A DNA stretch of 64,000 nt from Alkaliphilus metalliredigens QYMF (GTDB lineage: Bacteria > Bacillota > Clostridia > Peptostreptococcales > Natronincolaceae). Positions 52,530 to 62,383 of this stretch are shown here, piece by piece. Position 1 is the stretch's first letter, and every line of letters starts with the position of its first letter. Made by a program: the position numbers and the translations under genes. Where the stretch lies: NCBI RefSeq assembly GCF_000016985.1, contig NC_009633.1, forward strand, positions 4,693,539-4,757,538. The letters are read 5' to 3'. The notes beneath the pieces were generated by a model that worked only from the letters and a program-made list of their open reading frames with translations, was not told the origin of the DNA and did not search any database.

Positions 52530-52581
52530 TTATTTTATGTTTTTCATAAAAAACTGTGACCCTTATGTTCTAATAGTAGAC

Positions 52582-53760
52582 TTAAGCTCGCTCTACTAAT
52601 ACAGAAGTTCCCATTCCGCCACCGATGCATAATGTAGCTAAGCCCTTCTTGGCATCTCTTTCTTCCATGGCATAAAGTAATGTTGTTAGAATCCTAGCTC
52701 CACTTGCTCCTACTGGATGTCCTAGGGCAATGGCTCCACCCTTTACATTGACAATATCAGTGTTAAAGTTTAATCCTTTAGCAACGGCTAAAGCCTGTGC
52801 TGCAAATGCTTCATTTGCTTCAATTAAATCAAGATCTTCTACTTTCCATCCTGATTTTTCAAATACCTTTTCAGTAGCCGGCACTGGACCATAACCCATT
52901 ACAGATGGGTCTACTCCACCAGATGCATAGGCGACTAATTTTGCAAGAGGCTTGATTCCTAGTTCTTTGGCCTTCTCCGCACTCATCAATACCAATGCAG
53001 CAGCGCCATCATTGATTCCAGATGCATTTCCTGCAGTTACTGTACCCTCTTTTTTGAAGGCTGCTCTTAGCTTCGCTAATCCTTCAGCAGTTGCACCATG
53101 CTTGATGTATTCATCTTTATCTACTATCACTTCGCCTTTTCTTGTCTTAATGACTACTGGCACGATTTCTGCGTCAAATCCGCCTTCGTTTTGTGCTTTT
53201 TCTGCTTTGTTTTGACTTGAAACAGCAAAAGCATCTTGTTCTTCTCTAGTAATGTTGTATTTCTCAGCTAAATTCTCAGCTGTAATTCCCATATGATAAT
53301 CATTGAATGCACAGCTTAATGCATCTGTCAGTAATGTATCTAATGCTTTGACATCCCCTAGTTTTGATCCCCAACGCATATTAGGAAGTACATATGGGGC
53401 TTGAGACATGCTTTCAGCTCCACCTACTACAACAATGTCATTATCTCCTGCAAGAATTGTTTGAGCTCCTAAGGATACTGCTCTTAATCCAGATCCACAC
53501 AGCATGTTGATTGTCATAGACGTCACTTCAAATGGGATCCCAGCCTTTGCTGCAGCTTGTCTTGCAACATTTTGCTTGTTTCCCGCCTGAATAATACAAC
53601 CCATAAACACTTCTTCTACCATATCGCCTTTAATCCCTGCACGTTCGAGGGCTCCTTTAATCGCTCCAGCCCCTAAATCAGCCACATTAACGTCCTTAAG
53701 CGCTCCACCAAAACTGCCAATCGGCGTTCTAGCTGCACTGACAATAACAACTTCTCTCAT
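52582..53760 (-). CDS. thlA: Acetyl-CoA acetyltransferase (thiolase)
   Basis: This 392-residue thiolase has the acyl-enzyme Cys88 ([12 protein letters not shown]), His in [14 protein letters not shown], and the second Cys in TLCIGGGMG. It condenses two acetyl-CoA to acetoacetyl-CoA. The ATG at 53760 is chosen by GAGGTGGAAGT; an upstream ATG at 53778 has no site. It follows the FabG-like reductase by 39 bp, so the pair fits an acetoacetyl-CoA reduction step. Confidence 0.95.
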   Translation of the reverse strand: MREVVIVSAARTPIGSFGGALKDVNVADLGAGAIKGALERAGIKGDMVEEVFMGCIIQAGNKQNVARQAAAKAGIPFEVTSMTINMLCGSGLRAVSLGAQTILAGDNDIVVVGGAESMSQAPYVLPNMRWGSKLGDVKALDTLLTDALSCAFNDYHMGITAENLAEKYNITREEQDAFAVSSQNKAEKAQNEGGFDAEIVPVVIKTRKGEVIVDKDEYIKHGATAEGLAKLRAAFKKEGTVTAGNASGINDGAAALVLMSAEKAKELGIKPLAKLVAYASGGVDPSVMGYGPVPATEKVFEKSGWKVEDLDLIEANEAFAAQALAVAKGLNFNTDIVNVKGGAIALGHPVGASGARILTTLLYAMEERDAKKGLATLCIGGGMGTSVLVERA

Positions 53761-53799
53761 TAAACTTCCACCTCTCATATTAATCTTTTTTTACCGCTA

Positions 53800-54540
53800 T
53801 TATAATACGACCCCACCATCTACTGACAACACAGTTCCTGTTACAAATTTTGCTTCATCAGATGCTAAGTACAAGAATGCATTGGCAATGTCTTCTGGAT
53901 CTCCTAATAATCCTAGTGGAGACTTGCCTTTCATCATGTCTAACACCTTGTCAGGCATTTTTTGAACCATTTCAGTTAAGATGAATCCTGGAGCCACAGC
54001 GTTCACTCGAACCCCTTTTCTTCCTAACTCCTTAGCCCATGTTTTAGTCATTCCGATGACACCAAATTTAGTTGCTGCATAGTTTGTTTGACCGAAGTTT
54101 CCGTATACACCTACCACAGAGGATACGTTAATAATCACGCCACTTTTTTGCTCCGCCATGATTTTTGCTGCTGATTGCCCACAATTGTACACGCCTTTTA
54201 AGTTAACTGCAATTACGTTGTCAAACTGATCTTCTGTCATTTTTGTTAATTGTGCATCAGCAGTAATTCCTGCATTGTTAACAAGGATATCAATTTTACC
54301 AAAGTGGTCTTTGATTTTATCCATAGCCTCATTTGCTTCTTGTGAATTGGCTACGTTTGCAGCCACACCGAATACCTCTGCTGCTTTTCCTTTGAATTCT
54401 GCTACAACTTTTTGCACATCTTCCTCACGCTGTCCCCAAACAACAATCTTTGCACCTTCCTCTGCAAATCGAGTAATGGCTGCTTTACCAATCCCTGATG
54501 TTGAACCTGTTACAACTGCTACTTTTCCTTCTAATCTCAT
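53800..54540 (-). CDS. FabG/PhaB-like short-chain dehydrogenase (3-ketoacyl-ACP or acetoacetyl-CoA reductase)
   Basis: This 246-residue SDR has the NAD(P) loop TGSTSGIGKA (about 10-19), NNAGIT, catalytic Ser in INVSSVVG and Tyr-Lys in YAATK. AAGGAGG precedes the ATG. Beside a thiolase it most likely reduces acetoacetyl-CoA to 3-hydroxybutyryl-CoA, although general FabG activity on acyl-ACP cannot be excluded. No fatty acid synthesis genes are nearby. Confidence 0.9.
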   Translation of the reverse strand: MRLEGKVAVVTGSTSGIGKAAITRFAEEGAKIVVWGQREEDVQKVVAEFKGKAAEVFGVAANVANSQEANEAMDKIKDHFGKIDILVNNAGITADAQLTKMTEDQFDNVIAVNLKGVYNCGQSAAKIMAEQKSGVIINVSSVVGVYGNFGQTNYAATKFGVIGMTKTWAKELGRKGVRVNAVAPGFILTEMVQKMPDKVLDMMKGKSPLGLLGDPEDIANAFLYLASDEAKFVTGTVLSVDGGVVL

Positions 54541-54930
54541 TTTCTATTCCTCCTTAAAATAATGGTTTATGCACTTACCTTTAGTATGGTTTAAGTCGAA
54601 AAGGAACTTAAGAGAACCTTTTCATTTGTTAGTCCTTTATAAAGCAATTTTTATGCCAAGTTTTTCATTTATTCTAAGGTGTTGCAATTCCAGAGGAAAC
54701 CTCCTATTTGGAAATTGTCGTTAATTTTTTAACCAGTGGTGTTGTTCATTCTTTTTACACTTTTTTGGGCTAATTCCCTGAATCTTCTAAATACTACTGA
54801 CAAGTGCAGTTATCCACCTTTTATGAGTTGTCCAGATTTTGTACACATTACAACAGTGCCTGCTTGCTTTTAATTCGATCTGTACTTTAAGTAATCACAA
54901 TTGACTATTATTTAACAATTCGTTTTTTTC
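54541..54930. other. 390-bp gap upstream of the fabG-like gene
   Basis: AT-rich, with a near-palindromic AAAAGGAACTTAAG/GAACCTTTT segment around 54600-54622 next to the fabG-like gene. No gene, RNA or clear promoter hexamers are visible; it should hold the promoter of the fabG-like/thiolase operon and the end of the AI-2E family gene. Confidence 0.5.
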
Positions 54931-56115
54931 TTAGGACTCCTCCCCTTCATGGGCCTTCACCTGTTTCTTTGCTTCTAATCGCCAATCAATTAACCGATTC
55001 ATTAATAGTCTAACAATGGCAATGACTGGAACACCTAAGAACATCCCCATCAAACCAAATAGCCCGCCCCCTATGATAATAGAGAAAATAATCCACACAG
55101 GGCTGAGTCCCACACTATCTCCTAGAATCTTGGGGCCTAAAATCAATCCATCAAATTGCTGTAGCCCAAGAATAAATAAGAGTACCCAGGCCGCCTTCAC
55201 TGGACTATCAAAAAAAGTGATAATCACTGCTGGTACCGCTCCAATAAAGGGTCCAAAGTATGGGATCATATTTGTAATGCCAATGATGACACTAATAAGC
55301 AATGCATACCGAATTCCCATTATTTGTAGACCAATTAGGCACATGATGGCAATAATAAAGGAATCTAAGGACTTTCCAATAATAAACTTTGAAAAGATCA
55401 TATCTGCTTCTCTTCCAAAGTCCTTCATCTTGTTTACTGTTTTATCAGCCAGGGTTGCCCGCAATACCCTTTCTGTTCCCTTTTTAAAGGATTCCTTATC
55501 TCCTAATAAGTAAAAGGAGATCACGATTCCTAAGACGAAATTTAAAACTCCCGATGTGATTGACATAATACTCACAATGATATTTTCTAAGATATACTCT
55601 AATATTGCGCTCACTCGATTGAAAATATCATTAACATTGTTTTCAAATTGATCTGTTACGTTACTTAAATTCCTTAAATCCAACTCTTCAGACCAATGAT
55701 TGATCAAATCATTTGAGTAATTAATATATTCAGGCATCCTACGTAAAATATCTGAAATATTATTTCCAATTTGAGGTGCTACAAAAATAATGACTGTTAC
55801 AATGAGCCCAATAACAAGTAAATACATGGTGACCACACTTAAAACCCTCAAAAGCTTTTTTTTATTAGCAATATATTCCACGCGACAATAAATATAGTTT
55901 TCGAACCATCTGACACCTGGGTTGAGCAAATAGGCAATAAAAATTCCAATAATAACAGGACTCAATATCCTTTTTAGTATTCCCAAACGCAGAAAAATAT
56001 TCTCAAAAAAATATCCTGCATTATCTAAAATCTGATAAAGCATAATTGCCATAGCAATGGTCAAAAAGGCATATAGAGAGTACTTCAAATATTCCTTGTC
56101 CCACTCAATCTTCAT
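54931..56115 (-). CDS. AI-2E family transporter
   Basis: This 394-residue membrane protein of the AI-2E/PerM family has about seven to eight helices, with the family's central soluble region and the C-terminal GITNMIPYFGPFIGAVPA and LQQFDGLILGPKILGDSVGLSPVW blocks. Some members in this family are ion or metabolite exporters rather than autoinducer transporters. The ATG AAG start at 56115 is preferred; an ATG 15 bp earlier lacks a site. Substrate unknown. Confidence 0.9.
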   Translation of the reverse strand: MKIEWDKEYLKYSLYAFLTIAMAIMLYQILDNAGYFFENIFLRLGILKRILSPVIIGIFIAYLLNPGVRWFENYIYCRVEYIANKKKLLRVLSVVTMYLLVIGLIVTVIIFVAPQIGNNISDILRRMPEYINYSNDLINHWSEELDLRNLSNVTDQFENNVNDIFNRVSAILEYILENIIVSIMSITSGVLNFVLGIVISFYLLGDKESFKKGTERVLRATLADKTVNKMKDFGREADMIFSKFIIGKSLDSFIIAIMCLIGLQIMGIRYALLISVIIGITNMIPYFGPFIGAVPAVIITFFDSPVKAAWVLLFILGLQQFDGLILGPKILGDSVGLSPVWIIFSIIIGGGLFGLMGMFLGVPVIAIVRLLMNRLIDWRLEAKKQVKAHEGEES

Positions 56116-56265
56116 CATCCTCAACCTCATCTCGTATTAATATCTTCTCTACACACTATTATACACGATTATATATCACCTGCCCACTACCTAAACCTAT
56201 GAGTTTTAAGACAAGCTACCTTAATAAAGACAGGTTCATCTTTCATTCTTTAGTTTTTTAGTTCT

Positions 56266-56979
56266 TTAGTGCTTTATACTTTTTTGTCTGGTGTCCACAT
56301 GGTAAGGCGAGATAGACAAACCCTGCTGGGTATTATATGTGGCGATAAATATGTGTTTAATATCTTGATATCCTTGGTCCTTCACTAAGTTCATGATTAC
56401 ATCCTCTGTTATTTGCAATTTTTCCATGTTTTTTTGCTCTATATTTCCCTCTAGAATCACAACATCAGCTATTGATTTCTCTTCCACAGACACATTTAAA
56501 TCCTTTGCAACTACAGGACTGACCTCTGCCTTTTTCAAAACTGTTAATTTGCCATTGGATTCAATAATAGCATATTGTACTTCATTAAAATAAAAAACAT
56601 CTTTTTCCCTTAGCATCATCAGAAGTTCATCTATAGAGTATTTAACACTCTTCATATTCTGAGTTAAAAATTGTCCGTTTTCCATGATCAATGTTGGTTC
56701 GAAGGTAACTAATCGGCCAAATTTCCGATGTTTTAAAATCATTCTGCTCACCACATACTGAAATATGGCTAGCATCACAACAGCAAATGCAGTGGGCATA
56801 TGGTGTATACTGGGATCTGCAATATCTGCTCCCACAATAGATCCCATGGTAATAATGGTTAAGAAGTCAAACACTGGTAATTCACCAATGGGTCTTTTCC
56901 CCATAATATAAATGGTCACAAATAACAATAAGGACATGATGGTGATAATTCGAAAAAAAACAGTGATATAATCTTGCAT
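56266..56979 (-). CDS. DUF421 (YetF-family) membrane protein
   Basis: This 237-residue protein has three N-terminal helices and two DUF421-type soluble units; GKRPIGELPVFDFLTIITMGSIVGADI (about 27-53) and the region FEPTLIMENGQFLTQNM are typical. YetF-like proteins occur in spore-former membranes. AGACGGGAG precedes the ATG. Not in an obvious operon. Confidence 0.88.
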   Translation of the reverse strand: MQDYITVFFRIITIMSLLLFVTIYIMGKRPIGELPVFDFLTIITMGSIVGADIADPSIHHMPTAFAVVMLAIFQYVVSRMILKHRKFGRLVTFEPTLIMENGQFLTQNMKSVKYSIDELLMMLREKDVFYFNEVQYAIIESNGKLTVLKKAEVSPVVAKDLNVSVEEKSIADVVILEGNIEQKNMEKLQITEDVIMNLVKDQGYQDIKHIFIATYNTQQGLSISPYHVDTRQKSIKH

Positions 56980-57060
56980 TTTTTCTACTCCCGTCTTTTA
57001 AATGTAGTCAAGAATGCATTTCTCTCCTTGTCTCATTATAGAAGTATTAACGGAATAGGC

Positions 57061-57094
57061 AAAAAAAAACCAGAGAACTTACTCTTCTCTAGTT
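57061..57094 (-). terminator. Terminator overlapping the truA stop codon
   Basis: AACCAGAGAA (57068-57077) and TTCTCTAGTT (57085-57094) form a 10-bp stem with one G-T pair, followed on the minus strand by a T-run; the stop codon at 57089-57091 lies inside the stem. Confidence 0.85.
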
Positions 57095-57829
57095 ATAATA
57101 TACTTCTATTAAAAACAGGCCTTGGGAGGGTACGGTTTCTCCAGCATTTTGCCGCTTTCCTACTGAAAATATTTCATCAATATAGGTAGGCTTTTTCTTT
57201 TTTGAGCCGATTTCAATTAATGTCCCCGTAATAATTCTCACCATATTGTATAAAAAGCCATCTCCTACAATGGTGATTTCCACAAAGGCATCTTTCTTTT
57301 CAATTGTGATTGATTCAATTGTTCTAACAGTTGTTTTCTCACTTTTTTTCACAGAAGAAAAAGGCAGAAAGTCGTAGGTTCCCACCAATTTTGCAGCAGC
57401 CTCCTGCATTAACTCCAAATTGAGAGCCTGGGGAACATGATAAGAATGCTTCCGATGAAATACAGAGGCAGTTGACTCATTCCAAATCCGATAGACATAC
57501 TTCTTTCCTTTGACATTATATCGACTATGAAATCGTGGACCCGCTTCTTTTAACTCTTTTACCACAATGTCTTGAGGAAGATATTGATTGATGTATTGAT
57601 ACATTTCTTTAATTGATAATGTGCTCTTTGTATGAAAATTTGCCACTTGCCCATAAGCGTGGGCGCCAGCATCGGTTCTTCCAGATCCAACAATTTCAGT
57701 TTTTTTACCTACCATCTCTGAAATAACATGTTCTAATTTCCCTTGTATTGTCATATCCGTTGCAGTTTGGCGTTGCCACCCCCTGTACTTTGTTCCATCA
57801 TATTCAACAATCATTCTTATATTGCGCAT
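57089..57829 (-). CDS. truA: tRNA pseudouridine synthase A
   Basis: This 246-residue enzyme isomerises uridines 38-40 of tRNA anticodon arms. It has the start EYDGTKYRGWQRQ, the catalytic Asp in SGRTDAGAHA, and FLYNMVRIITGTL near the C-terminus. ATG at 57829 is preferred (TAGGAGAG upstream). Normal length. A terminator overlaps its stop codon. Confidence 0.96.
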   Translation of the reverse strand: MRNIRMIVEYDGTKYRGWQRQTATDMTIQGKLEHVISEMVGKKTEIVGSGRTDAGAHAYGQVANFHTKSTLSIKEMYQYINQYLPQDIVVKELKEAGPRFHSRYNVKGKKYVYRIWNESTASVFHRKHSYHVPQALNLELMQEAAAKLVGTYDFLPFSSVKKSEKTTVRTIESITIEKKDAFVEITIVGDGFLYNMVRIITGTLIEIGSKKKKPTYIDEIFSVGKRQNAGETVPSQGLFLIEVYYN

Positions 57830-57882
57830 TGATATCTCTCCTATTCTCATGGTTCTAATTTATCTTCCGTGTATTGCTTGCT

Positions 57883-59208
57883 CTACTTGCCTTGTACGAC
57901 AAAGTTAGGAACGGTGTAACACTCCACAACACTGCCAATGATATTTTGGGTGCCTGTTCGTGTATAAACCCCTTGTAGCTTTTCATTATATACAAAAAGT
58001 CCAAGGAGATAGTTGTTTTCTATAAAATGAACCTCTTCTTCCTTAATCATAGCCATTGGTAGCCTGGGGATGCAACAAAACTCTTGCAACAAATAATCTT
58101 CTCTTGCCTCTTCATTTATGATCTGTTGCCATTGTTCTAGTGTAAAGTCTTTTCCAATACGGACTCCCTGTGAAGCATATTTATCCATGGGCTTTAACAC
58201 CATTCGATCCTTATGCTCAATAGCGTAGGCTACTACTTCTTGGTCTTCTTGCTCAAATAAAGTTGTAAAGGGAATGTGTGCTTGAACAAAGGCCCTTTCC
58301 TTATGGGTTAAAAAGGGGGTCTTCACAGGATCATGCAGAATTGCAAAGACAATTTTATTATGAATAATTTGGGAGCGCAAAGGTCCAACAACACAAACAT
58401 TTCCTTCTAGATAAGCTTGGATTAAGTCCTGCACTTCATCCTGTCGTTCAATCAGTTCCCAGGTTACTGCCCTTCGATAAATACAGTCTATTCTAAACCC
58501 TTCATGATAAAGCTGACCATTTCGGTAGCTCAAATTCCGAGGGTCTACAATAACCGTTGCACACCCTCTTGCTTCAAAGGCTTTTTTGAATTCTTCAAAT
58601 TCACTAGGGGGACTTCCCTGTAACCAATCTACAATGGCCACATTTGGTTTTTCAAGACCTCCACTGAAGTCTTCATAGTTTGTCAACAGCGCATCTACCC
58701 ATGAATAAAAAAGTTCAAAACCTTCTAACTGATATTGCTCTTTAAAAGGTTCTAACGCTTTTGATTGTAGAATAATATTTTCTAGTTCTCTTGCTTCCGT
58801 CATACCCGAGGAGCCATCGGCATTCAACTCACAAAATTGAAAATCGCCATTTTGATGATAAAACACATCAAATCGCCCCATAGGAATATCAATTCCATAG
58901 CCTGGATCCTTCAAGATCAACTTCTCTAATAAAGGAGAGAACCCGAAATACTGACGAAATTTTTCATCCTTTAGATATTGATGTACCACTTTATTGAGGA
59001 TTACCATCAATTGATTGATGATTTCTTCAAAGCGACCCATGTCCTCTTTTGTTAAAAACATAGGTTGATACAGAAATTCCACAGGCTTTCCTTTATATTT
59101 AGCCGGTGATGCCGCTACTCTTTTTAAAACACTTTGATAATCCTTTATAAAGTCAGGCTGATTCTTTAACACCTTAGCTTGATATTCTTGAAATAACTGT
59201 GTCTTCAT
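57883..59208 (-). CDS. ATP-grasp ligase of glutathionylspermidine-synthase-like type
   Basis: This 441-residue protein belongs to the ATP-grasp proteins with a pre-ATP-grasp domain of glutathionylspermidine-synthase type: FCELNADGSSGMTEARE (about 126-142), DRMVLKPMDKYASQGVRIG (ATP-grasp lysine region) and DYLLQEFCCIPRL. Such enzymes form amide bonds using ATP. Its start overlaps the end of the glutamate-cysteine-ligase-like gene by 35 bp, implying coupling. I infer that the two act in sequence, making a gamma-glutamyl-cysteinyl type compound. Product unknown; neither a known GshB nor a GshF is seen. Confidence 0.78.
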   Translation of the reverse strand: MKTQLFQEYQAKVLKNQPDFIKDYQSVLKRVAASPAKYKGKPVEFLYQPMFLTKEDMGRFEEIINQLMVILNKVVHQYLKDEKFRQYFGFSPLLEKLILKDPGYGIDIPMGRFDVFYHQNGDFQFCELNADGSSGMTEARELENIILQSKALEPFKEQYQLEGFELFYSWVDALLTNYEDFSGGLEKPNVAIVDWLQGSPPSEFEEFKKAFEARGCATVIVDPRNLSYRNGQLYHEGFRIDCIYRRAVTWELIERQDEVQDLIQAYLEGNVCVVGPLRSQIIHNKIVFAILHDPVKTPFLTHKERAFVQAHIPFTTLFEQEDQEVVAYAIEHKDRMVLKPMDKYASQGVRIGKDFTLEQWQQIINEEAREDYLLQEFCCIPRLPMAMIKEEEVHFIENNYLLGLFVYNEKLQGVYTRTGTQNIIGSVVECYTVPNFVVQGK

Positions 59209-60514
59209 CTTGTTTTTTTTCTCTCCTCACCCATTGATTCAATCCACAAAATTCAATTGCCTGTAACCCGCTTTTTTCGATATCTTCTTTCATTAAAAGA
59301 GATAAATTTTTTCTAGAAATGATTAATGTTTCCAAAGGCTTCAATATCTTTATCTCTTCTTCTGTCAGCCCTTTTTTAGATAGATCAAATAGAATTCGGA
59401 TAAAATCATAGATTGTTTTGCCAAAAAACCAACCCTTAAAAGCATTTTTATGCATGGATCGCTTTGCCTTCTCAATCTGATCCCCTTCGGCTCCGTTGGC
59501 TAGTTTATATAGATAATTCAACACAGTTTCATCGTAAAATATCCCCTTAAGTAATGCAATATATGCAAAGTTATAGGGATAAGGCAGCGAATCTCCCACT
59601 CTGATTTCGATATACCTTTTCACTCGAACATCTGGAAACACCATGGTTAACAGATGTTCTATTTCTTCCCCAGTTAGGTCGTTTTCCTTTAGTACTTCTC
59701 CTATGCTTTGGTTACCTGTCTCGATTAACTGGCCTTCCTTTTTCATTAAAATAGGAGGAATTCCCAATATGTACTTTGCATATGCTTCATATCCAAATCT
59801 TTCATTCATGACACCAGGAATCACACCACTTCGATCCTTATCAGTGTTTTGCCAAATGACACTTCTCAATCCATGTCCCAGATAGTCTTCTCCTTCAAAC
59901 CTAGGGGAGTTATCTGTAATCAAATGCAATAATGGTGATAAGAAATTCGCCACCTTAAATTTTTTGATAAAATCTTCTTCATTTCGATAGTCAATGGATA
60001 CTTGAATTGCAGCGGTTCCCTTCATCATATGCTGGGAATATGTCCCTTTATCCTTTAGATAATTTGACATATATTGATACCTTACCTTGGGATTAAACGG
60101 GATCTCTTTGATAGAAGACTTCGGATGATATCCAATTGCCAGTAATAGCTGTCCATTATTTTCCATAATAGGGATAATTTCTTCTAAAAACTGAAAATAG
60201 ATGGATTGAACGGACTCGATGGTGCTACAGGGCACAACACTAATTTCCAGCTGTCCACCTGGCTCTAATGTAATATAGTACGCTTCCTTCTTTAATGCGA
60301 TCAAATAATCTCCTTCGTATTCAGCCTCGTATCCTTTTTCCAGCAAGGCTTTTAATATGTCTTCTATGCCCTGCTCCTCATAATAAGAAACCGATTTCAT
60401 GGTGTCCTTCCACACGACAATATGCTCGAATTCTGCTCCAAGCTTAAGTTCACCCTGAAATTTTTCACCCTCTTTTATAATATTAATTATTTGTTCAAGT
60501 GGTCTATTCTGCAC
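59174..60514 (-). CDS. Glutamate-cysteine ligase family protein (GCS2 type)
   Basis: This 446-residue protein shows the GCS2/glutamate-cysteine-ligase pattern: GAEFEHIVV early (the metal-binding acidic strand), TLEPGGQLEISV (about 115), the GHGLRSVIWQNTDKDRSG segment and RYIEIRVGDSLPYP. Such ligases join glutamate to cysteine or another amine. GTG at 60514 is chosen for the GTGAGG site; the longer reading adds 27 residues without homology. It is followed by the overlapping ATP-grasp gene. The amine acceptor is inferred, not shown. Confidence 0.8.
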   Translation of the reverse strand: MQNRPLEQIINIIKEGEKFQGELKLGAEFEHIVVWKDTMKSVSYYEEQGIEDILKALLEKGYEAEYEGDYLIALKKEAYYITLEPGGQLEISVVPCSTIESVQSIYFQFLEEIIPIMENNGQLLLAIGYHPKSSIKEIPFNPKVRYQYMSNYLKDKGTYSQHMMKGTAAIQVSIDYRNEEDFIKKFKVANFLSPLLHLITDNSPRFEGEDYLGHGLRSVIWQNTDKDRSGVIPGVMNERFGYEAYAKYILGIPPILMKKEGQLIETGNQSIGEVLKENDLTGEEIEHLLTMVFPDVRVKRYIEIRVGDSLPYPYNFAYIALLKGIFYDETVLNYLYKLANGAEGDQIEKAKRSMHKNAFKGWFFGKTIYDFIRILFDLSKKGLTEEEIKILKPLETLIISRKNLSLLMKEDIEKSGLQAIEFCGLNQWVRREKKQDEDTVISRISS

Positions 60515-60778
60515 CAATTTCCTCACCCCAATTTTTTCGATCTGCGTAATGCTAGTAATGATATTACCCATTTTCAAAAGGATTACGCATCTCAATCTCT
60601 CTATCTTCGTTTCATTTCATTTTCTATTAAAATATTTTATCATAAGTACACTTATTTTCCTCATAGGTTGTCCTTAGGTGTTGCTGAAACGGTCTATGGT
60701 ATTAAGTCTCATCCTACAGTATAGCTTTCCTACCTAGACCTGTAAAGGGCTCTTGATTCGTATGGCCTTCTTAATGAC

Positions 60779-62101
60779 TCAATTTCCCACATCTAATAAG
60801 TATCCTCTCATTTCTCCGTCAAAAATAATCAAGGTTTGGGTGCTTGGATCTAGATACATTTCATATAATTCCCAAGGTAGTTTAAAAACTTCCTCATCTT
60901 TACCATTGTCCCTAATTTTAATAATACTTTGTCCATCTACTAAGTACCCTACCTCTTTGTCTACAATAATAAACATATCCATACTATTGACTAAAACAGG
61001 ATTATCATAGATTTTTCGCTGATCCCCTTCTATCTCTGCAATGATTAATTTTTCTCTCCTGCCTAATGGACTTGTGTAGATATATCGATTAAATAGTATT
61101 TCATAAAAGTTATATGGAATCTCCTCTACGATATAATTTTTATCCTCATCTAAATCATACACAAAAACGCCACTATATTCTACTGTTCTCAGTTCTCCAG
61201 ATTCCTCTTTTATGATCTCTCCTATGGAAATTCCTACTTTGCTTCCATCCTGGCTCCATTGTATACTATCAATGGCATCAATCAATCCTTCTCCTCTTCT
61301 ATATATAACCTTCTCCATTTTCTCATTTACATAAAAAAGCACAAATTTTTCACCAATATATGTATTCCAGTCTCCTATTCGAATCTGATTCCCCTCTAGC
61401 TCCTGGGGCTTTTCTATAAAGGCAATGGCATGATCATCTGGTGCCCATTTAGCTGTTGTGGCTTTAATTCTAGCATATTGATTGCCCTTCAATTCATATA
61501 TTTCTTCATTGTCAAAAATAAAATCGTTTTTCTCATGACTCCAATGGGTTGTAAATCCAAATGTCTGAAAAGCTTCTTCTGAGATGCCTTCCTTAATCAA
61601 TATTGATTCTCTGTCCACTAGAGAGTAACTGAATAGCTTTGCTTCATCTCTCCCCCCCTTTGTATATAATAGTGCCTCTTCATTGGGTGCCATTAGAAGG
61701 TTGGGTCTTTGAATCCCTCTTATTTCTTCATCAATTTGATAAGCGACTTCGTCTATTTGATGAAACAATCTACCCTCTACATCTATATAAATCATCTCAT
61801 GATCCTCTATTGGAATAAACAAGTCATAGGCTGCGATTCCCTCATATTCCTTTCTAATCTGTACTGTGTTCAAGTCTAAAGAGTAAAGGCCCCACTCCTG
61901 TTCCCTAAATCCTGTAAAATAGAATTTTCCTTCCTGAATATCAAACCCACTAACAGTAGAAAACTCATCAAATTCTTTAATTCTTTGGAGCTCTCCCTGG
62001 TCTTCTTCCTTCTCCTGCGGTTGAGATAGGGAGCCACAGCCTATTAATATAAGAATACACATCATACTTAAAATTCCTGTTCTAAACCTTTGAGACATCA
62101 T
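60779..62101 (-). CDS. Beta-propeller lipoprotein (WD40/TolB-like)
   Basis: This 440-residue lipoprotein has a signal peptide with the lipobox LILIGCGS, then repeated four-strand units such as EALLYTKGGRDEAKLFSYSL, DFIFDNEEIYEL, HAIAFIEKPQEL and SKVGISIGEIIKE, consistent with a TolB/WD40-like propeller. Such proteins are often part of envelope sensing or binding. The double ATG start has GAGGTGCTGGA ahead. Function unknown. Confidence 0.72.
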   Translation of the reverse strand: MMSQRFRTGILSMMCILILIGCGSLSQPQEKEEDQGELQRIKEFDEFSTVSGFDIQEGKFYFTGFREQEWGLYSLDLNTVQIRKEYEGIAAYDLFIPIEDHEMIYIDVEGRLFHQIDEVAYQIDEEIRGIQRPNLLMAPNEEALLYTKGGRDEAKLFSYSLVDRESILIKEGISEEAFQTFGFTTHWSHEKNDFIFDNEEIYELKGNQYARIKATTAKWAPDDHAIAFIEKPQELEGNQIRIGDWNTYIGEKFVLFYVNEKMEKVIYRRGEGLIDAIDSIQWSQDGSKVGISIGEIIKEESGELRTVEYSGVFVYDLDEDKNYIVEEIPYNFYEILFNRYIYTSPLGRREKLIIAEIEGDQRKIYDNPVLVNSMDMFIIVDKEVGYLVDGQSIIKIRDNGKDEEVFKLPWELYEMYLDPSTQTLIIFDGEMRGYLLDVGN

Positions 62102-62383
62102 TCCAGCACCTCTTCCAACTTTCTGTTATAGTTTCACACTGCACTACTACATATTATTGCTATTTTTTCCTATGCTCCTTTAATTTAATCATCTAAGTTT
62201 TTAAACGCCTTTATAATTGTCTTACTTTTCTTTCGGAGAATTTTCAATCCACTTCTATCGTTCCAGAATCCTATAACTTAATACCTATTGGTAATTTTTG
62301 AAGGAATTTAATTTTTTTTGTCGAATGAGTACTATTACTACTCTATTTTCATAATTCTAAACTTTCAATGAGGAGGACAACAG

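Larger units (their letters stand above)
52151..52581. other. 431-bp gap between fbpA and the thiolase gene
   Basis: It contains two Fur-box-like sites (52247-52261, 52299-52313), presumably the fbpA promoter, then a strong bidirectional-looking terminator (52487-52529) for the thiolase gene. No coding sequence is seen. Confidence 0.75.

Noticed and set aside
56690-56712. A GGTTCGAA stretch resembling a tRNA T-loop
   Set aside because: It lies within the DUF421 coding sequence and no cloverleaf can be drawn around it.
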